Assembly: GCA_001801665.1 (NCBI GenBank) | Contig: MGYH01000030.1 | Location: 5,179-11,354, forward strand | From: Gammaproteobacteria bacterium RIFCSPHIGHO2_12_FULL_45_12 | Lineage (GTDB): Bacteria; Pseudomonadota; Gammaproteobacteria; DSM-16500 | Length of the DNA: 6,176 bases | Direction: 5' to 3' | Shown: positions 1 to 6,130 of the stretch, piece after piece | How positions within the stretch are numbered: the first letter of the stretch is position 1 | Layout of the letters: every line of letters starts with the position of its first letter | Notes under the pieces: generated by a model | Database searches by the model: none | Seen by the model: the letters and a program-made list of their open reading frames with translations, nothing else | Told to the model about the DNA's origin: nothing | Translations under genes and position numbers: made by a program

Positions 1-381
1 TTCTGCGGGCGTCATTTTCATCAGTCCATCTTGCCAGCGAATATGGTCATGACAATGAATGCCCACTTCATGACCCGCTTGATGTGCCGCGCGCAAGATG
101 GCTTCATGACGTTTGCCAATGTGCGGGCCTGGCCACAACACGCCATTCATTAAGGTGCGAAGGCCATACATGCGGATGACACTGCTGCGGCTGACTTTTT
201 TTAAGAATCCAGGACGAAAAATGCGTTTAATGGCGCGGCCGGTATTATCCGGTCCAAGTGAAAATAAAAAAGTGGCTGGGATGTTCAGCGCGGCGAATAA
301 TTTTAATAAGTTAGGGACGCCTATGCGTGTGCCTCGGTCGGTGTCCACATCAATTTTGACCGCCAGTTTAATATTAGACAT
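1..381 (-). CDS. arnD: ArnD, lipid A aminoarabinose pathway deformylase (partial, C-terminus off the left edge)
   Basis: Polysaccharide-deacetylase (NodB-like) family enzyme that removes the formyl group from undecaprenyl-phosphate-L-Ara4FN, giving the Ara4N carrier that ArnT uses to modify lipid A; it acts at the inner membrane. The first 127 residues are present out of about 300 expected. Seen directly: the N-terminal metal-binding motif KIDVDTDRGTRIGVPNL (Asp11, Asp13), the ArnD-typical ATFLFSLGPDNTGRAIKRIF (36-55), WPG (83-85), and the second metal motif GIHCHDHIRWQ (His109, Asp112, His113), which lines up with GLHAWDHHAWQ of the E. coli enzyme as I remember it. The ATG at 381 overlaps the arnC stop by 8 bases, and a weak GGCGA lies upstream, so translation is probably coupled to arnC. 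The frame stays open to base 1 with no lesion. The ArnD-specific motifs and the arnC neighbour make a generic deacetylase unlikely. Confidence 0.92.
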   Translation of the reverse strand, partial: MSNIKLAVKIDVDTDRGTRIGVPNLLKLFAALNIPATFLFSLGPDNTGRAIKRIFRPGFLKKVSRSSVIRMYGLRTLMNGVLWPGPHIGKRHEAILRAAHQAGHEVGIHCHDHIRWQDGLMKMTPAE

Positions 382-1327
382 GAGTTGTTTCGCCAACTTG
401 TTCCAGTGTATTCCGGACAATATAAAAAGGGCGTTGTCTCACTTCCTTGTAAATGCGGCCAATGTACTCGCCGACAATGCCAAGTCCCATCAAGCCTACA
501 CCAATCAGGAAATATAAAATGGCGAAGAGCGTGAACATGCCTTCTGCTTCAGGGCCAATCAACAGACGTCGAATGAATAAGTAGATGACAAACAACGTGC
601 TAAAGAGTGAGACGACCATGCCAAATACAGTAAAGGCTTGCAGCGGCACCAGTGAAAATCCGGTCATTAAATCAAAATTGAGGCGTAGTAGTTTGTAAAG
701 GTTGTACTTGGATTTGCCCGCTTCACGATGGCAGTGCTGAACCATGACTTCAGTCGGGTTGCCTGCGTAGCTGTAAGCAAGGGCGGGAATATAGACGCTT
801 GACTCTCGGCTGGCGACAACGGCGTCAATGACGTGGCGCTGATAAGCGCGCAACATGCAGCCCTGATCGGTCATGACAATGCCGGTAATGCGAGCGCGGA
901 TGGCGTTATTGATGCGGGAGGCGTGTCGTCTGAACCAGGTGTCTTGACGATTTTGCCGGATGCTGCCCACATAATCGTGACCTGCTTCAATGGCTTGAAT
1001 CAGGGTGGGGATTTCTTCAGGCGGATTTTGTAAATCAGCGTCCAGGGTGACAATGATCTCGCCGCGTGCGCGTTCAAACCCCGCCATAATAGCCATATGC
1101 TGACCAAAGTTGCCGTTGAAATGAATGACGCGCAGGATGTCAGGGCGTCGGTGGAAGAGTGCCTCCAGCAGGGATTCAGTGGCATCGCGGCTGCCATCGT
1201 TGATGAAGAGGATTTCATAAGGCTTGCCAAAGGCATCAAGAGTGTGGGTTAAACGACGATAAAGGTTTTCCAGATTGTCTGCTTCGTTGTAGACCGGAAT
1301 GACGATGCTTAAGTGAGGGGTTGGCAT
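374..1327 (-). CDS. arnC: ArnC, undecaprenyl-phosphate 4-deoxy-4-formamido-L-arabinose transferase
   Basis: Membrane GT2 glycosyltransferase that moves 4-deoxy-4-formamido-L-arabinose from UDP to undecaprenyl phosphate on the cytoplasmic face of the inner membrane. This is a step of the lipid A Ara4N (polymyxin resistance) pathway. The product has 317 residues, against about 322 in E. coli. Seen: the nucleotide-binding start LSIVIPVYNEADNL (6-19), NDGS (43-46), NFGQHMAIMAGF (73-84), the catalytic DADLQNPPEEIP (96-107), RQNRQDTWFR (124-133), DQGCMLRAY (154-162), two C-terminal membrane helices (about 229-252 and 263-288) and the GEYIGRIYKEVRQRP tail (286-300). An in-frame ATG at 1387 would add 20 residues unlike the family and lies inside the proposed promoter, so the start at 1327 is preferred; its ribosome binding site is weak. 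The adjacent arnD separates it from related GtrB/DPM1-type transferases. Normally arnB precedes and arnA follows this gene; here neither does. Confidence 0.93.
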   Translation of the reverse strand: MPTPHLSIVIPVYNEADNLENLYRRLTHTLDAFGKPYEILFINDGSRDATESLLEALFHRRPDILRVIHFNGNFGQHMAIMAGFERARGEIIVTLDADLQNPPEEIPTLIQAIEAGHDYVGSIRQNRQDTWFRRHASRINNAIRARITGIVMTDQGCMLRAYQRHVIDAVVASRESSVYIPALAYSYAGNPTEVMVQHCHREAGKSKYNLYKLLRLNFDLMTGFSLVPLQAFTVFGMVVSLFSTLFVIYLFIRRLLIGPEAEGMFTLFAILYFLIGVGLMGLGIVGEYIGRIYKEVRQRPFYIVRNTLEQVGETTHV

Positions 1328-1366
1328 GAGCGGCTCGCATGGGTTGGCAAATGAATAAGGTCGTTT

Positions 1367-1394
1367 AGGATAGCATTTCAGCGGCAAGCGTCAA
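1367..1394 (-). promoter_or_regulatory. Candidate sigma70-type promoter for arnC-arnD
   Basis: Read on the minus strand, TTGACG (1394-1389, 5 of 6 to the -35 consensus) is followed after 16 bases by TATCCT (1372-1367, 4 of 6 to the -10 consensus). Transcription would start near 1360, leaving a leader of about 33 bases before the arnC ATG at 1327. Position and score are good for a sigma70 site, but this is inferred from pattern only. I see no tandem TTAA-type PmrA box beside it, although arn genes are PmrA-controlled in enterobacteria. Confidence 0.5.
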
Positions 1395-1410
1395 CTTTTA
1401 GAGGAAACGT

Positions 1411-1423
1411 CCAGCGATTCCCG
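1411..1423 (+). repeat. Orphan copy of the MITE terminus motif
   Basis: CCAGCGATTCCCG is an exact 13-base inverted match to 1641-1653, the right end of the MITE-like element. It is also a 12-base direct match with one mismatch to the element's left end (1509-1520). It may be the remnant of another copy, or the true outer left end of a larger 243-base element (1411-1653). Confidence 0.6.
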
Positions 1424-1424
1424 T

Positions 1425-1480
1425 CACCAGCGTCATCCAGACATGACACCAGCGTCATCCTGAGCGAAGCGAAGGATCTT
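1425..1480. repeat. Dispersed-type palindromic repeat with a 14-base tandem direct repeat
   Basis: CACCAGCGTCATCC occurs at 1425-1438 and again at 1447-1460, a period of 22 bases. The second copy runs into ATCCTgagcgaagcgaAGGAT (1457-1477), an imperfect palindrome with 5-base outer arms. The motif CATCCTGAGCGAAGCGAAGG is one I recognise as a common intergenic dispersed repeat in many bacterial genomes; its copy number in this genome cannot be seen from the window. It does not code for protein. Confidence 0.6.
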
Positions 1481-1499
1481 TCGTATGTCAACCACCTCT

Positions 1500-1508
1500 G
1501 GCATTGGA
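1500..1508. repeat. Left copy of the 9-base direct repeat flanking the MITE-like element
   Basis: GGCATTGGA here is identical to 1653-1661. The two copies abut the inverted termini exactly, which suggests a duplicated target made on insertion. Nine bases is a duplication length used by several insertion-sequence families, but no family can be named from this alone. Confidence 0.5.
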
Positions 1509-1652
1509 CAGCCATTCCCGCTAAAGAGCGCGGGAAGGCTTCCTTGTTTTTATGCTGCGCAAAAGCAAAGCTTTTGCTTGCACCAAAAGGGGGAGAACCG
1601 CGATCTCCCCCTTTGGAATCCCCCATCGCGAAATGTTCAGCGGGAATCGCTG
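1509..1652. mobile_element. Candidate 144-base MITE-like element with terminal inverted repeats
   Basis: Left end CAGCCATTCCCGCT (1509-1522) and right end AGCGGGAATCGCTG (1639-1652) are inverted repeats matching at 13 of 14 positions. They are flanked immediately outside by an identical 9-base direct repeat GGCATTGGA (1500-1508 and 1653-1661), as expected for a target-site duplication. The next base outside each terminus also allows the duplication to be read as 10 bases. The interior has no gene. It holds three hairpins: 1515-1536 (TTCCCGC/GCGGGAA), 1559-1577 (GCAAAAGC/GCTTTTGC) and 1583-1616. A transposase, if one still exists, would have to act in trans. The alternative is a static palindromic repeat family with chance flanks. 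Confidence 0.55.
1583..1616. repeat. Strong hairpin inside the MITE-like element
   Basis: CCAAAAGGGGGAGA (1583-1596) pairs with TCTCCCCCTTTGG (1604-1616): 13 base pairs with one bulged A, around a 7-base loop (1597-1603). There is no T-run after it on either strand, so it is not a standard intrinsic terminator. CGCGAT in the loop region (1599-1604) can alternatively pair with ATCGCG (1625-1630). Confidence 0.6.
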
Positions 1653-1661
1653 GGCATTGGA
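1653..1661. repeat. Right copy of the 9-base direct repeat flanking the MITE-like element
   Basis: GGCATTGGA, identical to 1500-1508. The following C also matches the base after the left copy, so the duplication boundary is uncertain by one base. Confidence 0.5.
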
Positions 1662-1788
1662 CTTAAGTTTAAGCAAAAAGTAAGGTGTAAAAGGGTCGGG
1701 ATTATGATTAGATTGTGCTTGGTAAAGGAAGGGTTAAGCGGGCAGAAATGCTTAAAAATTGATCTGAATCAGGTGTTTTTGCTCAGTA

Positions 1789-1840
1789 CATGACAGGTTT
1801 TATGGTTGCCCGCCTGCGCGGGCATGACAGGTTTTTTTGT
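1789..1840. repeat. REP-like GC hairpin bracketed by CATGACAGGTTTT direct repeats
   Basis: TGCCCGC (1807-1813) and GCGGGCA (1818-1824) form a perfect 7-base stem with a 4-base loop (CTGC). CATGACAGGTTTT occurs at 1789-1801 and 1823-1835, the second copy starting inside the stem and running into a seven-T stretch (1832-1838). The hairpin sequence resembles a dispersed intergenic repeat known to me from several proteobacteria. The T-run starts 7 bases after the stem, so a terminator role is possible but weak. It lies about 75 bases ahead of the coding region for tamA and would fall in its leader if transcription starts upstream. Confidence 0.55.
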
Positions 1841-1875
1841 GATGAACAGAGGTGTTTTTGTCAAAAGGATGATCC

Positions 1876-1917
1876 ATGTCGGCGGCGTTTAACTTATTTA
1901 TCCTTGTTAATCCATGA
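1876..1917 (+). CDS. Possible 13-codon leader ORF coupled to tamA
   Basis: ATG at 1876 opens a 13-residue frame, MSAAFNLFILVNP, preceded by a fair ribosome binding site (AAAAGGAT, 1863-1870, about 5 bases ahead). Its TGA stop (1915-1917) overlaps the tamA ATG (1914-1916) as ATGA, the same coupling geometry as between tamA and tamB. The tamA ATG has no ribosome binding site of its own, so ribosomes ending here could re-initiate on tamA. The peptide resembles nothing I know and has no run of a single regulatory amino acid, so classic attenuation is not indicated. It could be a chance frame. Confidence 0.35.
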   Translation: MSAAFNLFILVNP

Positions 1918-3674
1918 GGAAGTGTCGGCGTGTGGTGACAAGAATGCGTGCACTGACAGCTTGCTTATGCGGCGTGTGGCTGCTGTGTTGTTTAGGGATG
2001 CAAGCGTCCATTGCCAGTCAGAAAGAAGCACCCTTCAAGATTGAAGGTATTCGTCATGATTTACTGGAAAATGCGGAAGCGCGTTTAGTCATTTATCAAA
2101 AAGAACAAGTTGCTTTTTCGGCGCGCAGTAAACCTTCCCGTAAACAGTTAACGGCGGCTAGTCAGGAAATAAAATTGGCGTTAGAGCCATACGGTTATTT
2201 TAGGGCGCATGTCAACGCTCAGGCAGTTTTTGACCGTGAAAAAGGCTGGAGCGCACTGTTTTATGTGCGTAAAGGACCTAGGCTCAAAGTGACACGTGTG
2301 AGCGTTCTTATTCTTGGTCCGGGCAGCGACAATCAAAAGCTGGATGCATTCAGGCGTCATTTTCCAATTAAGTCAGGGGATGCGTTTCAGGCAAGCGTTT
2401 ACACGGCGGCGAAAGATAAACTTTATCAAATTGCTAATAATCAAGGTTATCTTAAATCAGCGTTTACGGAAGCAAGGATTGTCATTGATCTTGTGCGTTA
2501 TAGTGCTGTCATAACCCTGATTTTTCAGACGGGTCATCGTTATTATTTTGGTGAGACAAGCTTTGGCCGCAGCCCGTATGCCACTCATTTTTTAAAGCGT
2601 TTTATTTCCTATCGTGAAACGGATCCCTTTTCGAACGAGCGATTAATTGACTTGCAGCAAGCTATGGCGAGTTCAGCTTATTTTCAAGGGGTGTCCCTGA
2701 CCCCTGATTTTGCGAGAGTACAAAATTATCATGTGCCGGTGAAAATGGAGGTGACAGCACCCAAATCGCAGCGTTATGCCCTTGGTTTAGGGTATGGCAC
2801 GTTTACGGGCCCAAGATTATCAGCGGGGTTGAGTTTGCGTCGTTTGACGGACACGGGCCAGCATGTTGATTTGCAACTGCGTTTATCCTCAGTGTTATCC
2901 GGCATGGCGGCCAAATATTATATTCCAGGTCGTGATCCCTTGAATGATACCTGGGCGCTTGGAGCTAACTACCAGCGTTTTGTTCCCAAAAATGGCCAAA
3001 GTACTTCCAAAACAGTTTATGGCGGGTATACGACCAAGAAGGGTCATTGGCAGTTAGGTGCCAATCTTAATTTGTTAACAGAGCATTATTATGAAAATAA
3101 TTTGCCAAGTCGCCATGGCGATTATTTGTATCCCAGCGTGACAATTAACTACACTAAAACAAATGACATATTAAAGCCAACGCACGGAAAATCGGTTAAT
3201 TTGACCTTGCAAGGCGCATCGCAACATGTCTTGTCATCCACTGATTTTATTCAGGCAGACCTAAGGGCAAAATACCTAGCGACCCCGCTGTCGTTTGCAC
3301 GTTTTATTGTTCGGGGCGAAGTGGGTTATACCGTCGTGCATGATTTAACGGACTTGCCTTTAACACTGCGCTTTTTTGCAGGAGGAATGAACTCCATTCG
3401 CGGCTTTCCAGAAGATAGCATTGGTCCTGGAAAATATAGTGAAGTCATGAGTATGGAATATCAAAATCGTGTGGTGGGTGATTGGTGGGGCGCGCTTTTT
3501 GAAGATATTGGTACGGCCACCGATCACTTTGGGCAAAAAATGAATCGGGGAATCGGCGTGGGGGTTGTGTATGTTTCATTTATTGGCCCAATCAAAGTCT
3601 ATCTCGCGCGCGCAATCAGCAAGCCGCAAAAACCATTAAGTGTGGAATTTAGTATTGGGCCGGAATTTCAATGA
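1914..3674 (+). CDS. tamA: TamA, Omp85-family outer-membrane barrel of the translocation and assembly module
   Basis: Outer-membrane half of the TAM complex, which with TamB helps insert certain outer-membrane proteins (autotransporters among them) and contributes to envelope lipid homeostasis. The product has 586 residues (E. coli about 577). Seen: a signal peptide with a basic start (KCRR...R), hydrophobic core ACLCGVWLLCCLGM and likely cleavage after SIA (Ala34); three POTRA domains at about 40-120 (EPYGYFRAHV), 123-205 (NNQGYLKSAF) and 207-283 (SSAYFQGVSL); then a 16-strand-type barrel from about 284. The barrel includes YALGLGYGTFTGPRLSAGL and the Omp85 lid motif NSIRGF (Arg496-Gly497-Phe498). 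It ends in strand FSIGPEFQ. The start is uncertain: ATG 1914 overlaps a leader ORF; GTG 1932 has AGGAAG 9 bases upstream; ATG 1944 would leave a shorter signal peptide. BamA is excluded, having five POTRAs and about 800 residues. Confidence 0.94.
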   Translation: MRKCRRVVTRMRALTACLCGVWLLCCLGMQASIASQKEAPFKIEGIRHDLLENAEARLVIYQKEQVAFSARSKPSRKQLTAASQEIKLALEPYGYFRAHVNAQAVFDREKGWSALFYVRKGPRLKVTRVSVLILGPGSDNQKLDAFRRHFPIKSGDAFQASVYTAAKDKLYQIANNQGYLKSAFTEARIVIDLVRYSAVITLIFQTGHRYYFGETSFGRSPYATHFLKRFISYRETDPFSNERLIDLQQAMASSAYFQGVSLTPDFARVQNYHVPVKMEVTAPKSQRYALGLGYGTFTGPRLSAGLSLRRLTDTGQHVDLQLRLSSVLSGMAAKYYIPGRDPLNDTWALGANYQRFVPKNGQSTSKTVYGGYTTKKGHWQLGANLNLLTEHYYENNLPSRHGDYLYPSVTINYTKTNDILKPTHGKSVNLTLQGASQHVLSSTDFIQADLRAKYLATPLSFARFIVRGEVGYTVVHDLTDLPLTLRFFAGGMNSIRGFPEDSIGPGKYSEVMSMEYQNRVVGDWWGALFEDIGTATDHFGQKMNRGIGVGVVYVSFIGPIKVYLARAISKPQKPLSVEFSIGPEFQ

Positions 3675-5983
3675 AAATAGTGAAAAAATTAATATTAGGG
3701 ATGCTGAATTTTTTCCTGCTAATGCTGCTTTTGGTGATGCTGTTTGTTGTCATGGCATCAACCCCATCGGGAACGCGTGCCGTGTTATCATTGGCGCATT
3801 CACTCGCGCCAAACGCATTTCAGTATCAGGCCGTCACAGGCCGCTTAACATCGGCATTAACGCTTTATGATCTGGAAGTGACGACACCCAGTGTGGACAT
3901 AAAGGCGGGTCAGGTGAAGTTTGTCTGGCAGCCATTGGCATTATGGCGCGGCAAATGGCAAATCAATCAATTGTTGATTCAGCAAATGAAAGTCGTCTTT
4001 AAAATGAATCAGGCAGCGGCCATTTCACCGCCTCTCCGTTTGATGACTGAGACGGAAGTGCTGCGTTTGTCTCACTGGACAAAATACCTTGATCTGCAAC
4101 AACTGGAATGCAATCAAGTAAGAGTGATGGCAGAGGATAAGTTAGTCATTAACTTAGCCAGTCTGCATCTACACGAGCTACCCAGTCACGCCTATCAGAT
4201 TGACATGCACTCTTCCTTGGGCAATATGACGGGCCGTTTTTTCCCTCAGTGGACAGATGAATTAAACTGGGTCTTGCAATTAAAAAGTGACAGCGTGCAG
4301 CTTGTTCCGACCATGCAGTCGATGGTTGGGCCCATGAGTTTTGTGATTCATGCCAAGGGCAAGTTTGGCCAACAGGCAGAACTGACGTTGCGGGTGAAGC
4401 CATTTCAGGGCACCTGGCGACAGCAAGCGGTTAAAGGCGATTTATGGCTTGTCTATCAAGCAGCGCGGCTGAAAAAATTGACGCTGTCGTTGACGCTGGC
4501 TGATGCGGTGGCTCATGTTCAAGGTGACATGACGCAAGCTCTCAACTTTAACTGGCGTATTTCCGTGCCGCAGCTTGTTAAATTATGGCCGTCTTGGTCG
4601 GGTGATTTTTTGAGTGACGGCAATTTATCAGGCACGCTAGCTAGGCCCGTGATGGCGGCGCGCATTCACTCAAGCAAGCTTTTGATGGAAGGTGTGTCGG
4701 TTGATAAGCTTCATGCGCTGATTAAAGCACGCATGGACGGTGCAACGTTAAAGTCAGTTGAGGCAAATATTCATGCCCAATTATTTATCGCAAAATTAGG
4801 CGTGACCCTGAAAAAAATAAACCTAGAGGTGAGCCAGGTGCTGGGAAAACCATGGCAGCTTAACGGTGCGTTTTCATCTGGATTGGGCAGGGCAACGCTC
4901 GCAGGCGAGCTTAACTGGCATCAGAGAGCGATGTCAGCCGCACTCACCCTTAAAGGGCATGACTTGCAGGTGGTTAATTTAAAAGAATACGCCGTCACAC
5001 TGTCACCCAATGTGACCTTGCGTTATGTGCATGATGTTATTCAGGTGCAAGGTGTCTTGCGAGTTCCCTCCGCAAGCATAAAACCGCTTGATTTTAGCAC
5101 CATGACGACCTTGCCAGAGGATGTGGTGATCGCACAGGCGAAACCTACGGATGAGGCGCGCTTGTTCAATCGTTTAATCCTAAACTTGCAGGTTGTGCTT
5201 GGCGATCACATTTTGATGGACTATCAAAATGTGTCAGCCCAACTGAAGGGAAAGCTAATCGTGGATAAGCGAGCAGGCGGCGCATTGACAGGCGTGGGTG
5301 AGTTGCGTACTGAAAATGGAAAATATGCTGCCTATGGACGAAAACTCACGATTGAGCGTGGGCGGTTAATTTATGCGGGCAATGTGTTGACCAACCCAGG
5401 TTTGGACATTAAGGCGACGCAGTTGGTAAAAGTGCTCTCAGCAAGTGGCGGCAGTCAATTAACGAATGCAGCTGATTTTCAGTCAGGCTTTTCAGGCACT
5501 GAAACGGTATTGGTCGGCCTTGCGGTGAGCGGCACGTTAAACCATCCGCGCGTGTCGTTTTTCTCTGTTCCAGAGGGAATATCGCGTATGGATATTATTT
5601 CATATCTGATTTTTGGCTATCCGCAATCACAGGTCAGTAGCGCGAGTGGTTTGTTATTATTGAATAATGTTTTTAATCATCCGGATGAGCCTTCTTCCAT
5701 TTCTAAAGTGACACAAGGGTTGCAAAATAGTTTAGGCTTGTCTGAGCTGGGGATGGAAAATGTGGAATATTTTGACGCCAATACCAACACCACCGGCAGT
5801 GCTCAGGCACTGTCGCTTGGAAAAGAGCTGGGACATGATATCTCGTTGCACTATAGTGTCGGCGTGATGCAATCCGTGTCAGTTTTAAATATTCGTTATC
5901 AATGGCGCAAGCATTGGGTGTTGCAAGCGGAGACCAATGCGCTGGAAAATGGTGTGGATGTGTTGTATAGCATAGAACGTTAA
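3671..5983 (+). CDS. tamB: TamB, inner-membrane-anchored periplasmic partner of TamA (short form)
   Basis: AsmA/TamB-superfamily protein. The N-terminus is anchored in the inner membrane, and the elongated grooved beta-structure crosses the periplasm to bind TamA. Seen: a lysine-rich start and one membrane helix (about 7-29), the VTGRLTSALTLYDLEV segment typical after the anchor (55-70), long beta-rich repeats, and the well-conserved C-terminal TamB domain (DUF490, about 440-770). That domain has LVVLGDHILM-type, GELRTENGKYAAYGRKLTIE (543-562), RGRLIYAG and NPGLDIKATQ (563-584), VSGTLNHPRVSFFS (619-632), DIISYLIFG (641-649) and the closing YSVGVMQSVSVLNIRYQW and VDVLYSIER. At 770 residues it is about 490 shorter than the E. 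coli protein, with both ends intact, so the missing part is in the central repeats. The ATG overlaps the tamA stop (ATGA), indicating coupled translation. Confidence 0.93.
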   Translation: MKIVKKLILGMLNFFLLMLLLVMLFVVMASTPSGTRAVLSLAHSLAPNAFQYQAVTGRLTSALTLYDLEVTTPSVDIKAGQVKFVWQPLALWRGKWQINQLLIQQMKVVFKMNQAAAISPPLRLMTETEVLRLSHWTKYLDLQQLECNQVRVMAEDKLVINLASLHLHELPSHAYQIDMHSSLGNMTGRFFPQWTDELNWVLQLKSDSVQLVPTMQSMVGPMSFVIHAKGKFGQQAELTLRVKPFQGTWRQQAVKGDLWLVYQAARLKKLTLSLTLADAVAHVQGDMTQALNFNWRISVPQLVKLWPSWSGDFLSDGNLSGTLARPVMAARIHSSKLLMEGVSVDKLHALIKARMDGATLKSVEANIHAQLFIAKLGVTLKKINLEVSQVLGKPWQLNGAFSSGLGRATLAGELNWHQRAMSAALTLKGHDLQVVNLKEYAVTLSPNVTLRYVHDVIQVQGVLRVPSASIKPLDFSTMTTLPEDVVIAQAKPTDEARLFNRLILNLQVVLGDHILMDYQNVSAQLKGKLIVDKRAGGALTGVGELRTENGKYAAYGRKLTIERGRLIYAGNVLTNPGLDIKATQLVKVLSASGGSQLTNAADFQSGFSGTETVLVGLAVSGTLNHPRVSFFSVPEGISRMDIISYLIFGYPQSQVSSASGLLLLNNVFNHPDEPSSISKVTQGLQNSLGLSELGMENVEYFDANTNTTGSAQALSLGKELGHDISLHYSVGVMQSVSVLNIRYQWRKHWVLQAETNALENGVDVLYSIER

Positions 5984-6059
5984 GGTGACGAAAGAAGGTG
6001 TGCTGGCATGTGTCCGGAATGGGTGAGTAATCAATATTTTATATGCTGGAGGGTATTTT

Positions 6060-6116
6060 ATGGATAACATATTTCGCGAGGAAATAAGACGTTGCAAGAA
6101 CATGCTATACCCGTAG
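6060..6116 (+). CDS. Possible 18-residue small ORF downstream of tamB
   Basis: ATG at 6060 follows a strong ribosome binding site, GGAGGG (6048-6053), with a 6-base spacer, the best one in the window. The frame gives MDNIFREEIRRCKNMLYP and stops at TAG 6114-6116. It matches no protein I recognise, is charged and has no membrane helix. The preceding bases are AT-rich (6030-6044) and could hold a promoter, but no -35 is convincing. It may be a real small gene, a leader for a downstream gene, or the start of a gene broken by a stop. After the TAG the same frame stays open to the window edge. Confidence 0.25.
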   Translation: MDNIFREEIRRCKNMLYP

Positions 6117-6130
6117 CGTATCATTTTTAG

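Larger units (their letters stand above)
1395..1875. other. Repeat-rich intergenic spacer between the divergent arn and tam operons; no gene seen
   Basis: Frames of 80-100 codons are open here on both strands, but their products are low-quality strings created by repeats. The minus-strand one contains RSFASLRMTL, a peptide I recognise as the translation of the common GATCCTTCGCTTCGC-type repeat. The identifiable contents are listed separately: an orphan terminus motif, the dispersed palindrome, a MITE-like element and a REP-like hairpin. The part at 1663-1788 holds no gene. It contains the only TATAAT-like box I noticed for tamAB (TATGAT, 1703-1708), without a convincing -35, so the tamAB promoter is not placed. 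Confidence 0.7.

Noticed and set aside
1328..1387. Longer arnC with start at 1387
   Set aside because: The extra 20 residues do not fit the family, and that start lies between the -35 and -10 boxes of the proposed promoter.
1425..1460. Two spaced CACCAGCGTCATCC copies as a CRISPR array
   Set aside because: Only two copies of 14 bases with an 8-base gap; repeats and spacers are far too short.
1378..1626. Open 82-codon frame on the minus strand upstream of arnC
   Set aside because: Its translation runs through the repeats and contains the artefact peptide RSFASLRMTL; no family resemblance and no ribosome binding site.
1662..1756. Several TTAAG motifs (1663-1673, 1734-1738, 1752-1756) as PmrA boxes
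   Set aside because: They lack the required 11-base-type periodic spacing and are not next to the proposed arnC promoter.
1485..1793. Open 102-codon frame on the plus strand
   Set aside because: It crosses the MITE-like element and its hairpins; the product is low-quality sequence without any recognisable domain.
1790..2044. Open 84-codon frame on the plus strand overlapping the tamA start
   Set aside because: It is made of the REP-like hairpin and an alternative frame of tamA, whose identity is clear in its own frame.
5984..6060. Intrinsic terminator after tamB
   Set aside because: No GC-rich stem followed by a T-run is visible in this stretch.
5885..6124. 79-codon minus-strand frame across the tamB end
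   Set aside because: Lies mostly antisense to the conserved tamB C-terminus and has no recognisable features.
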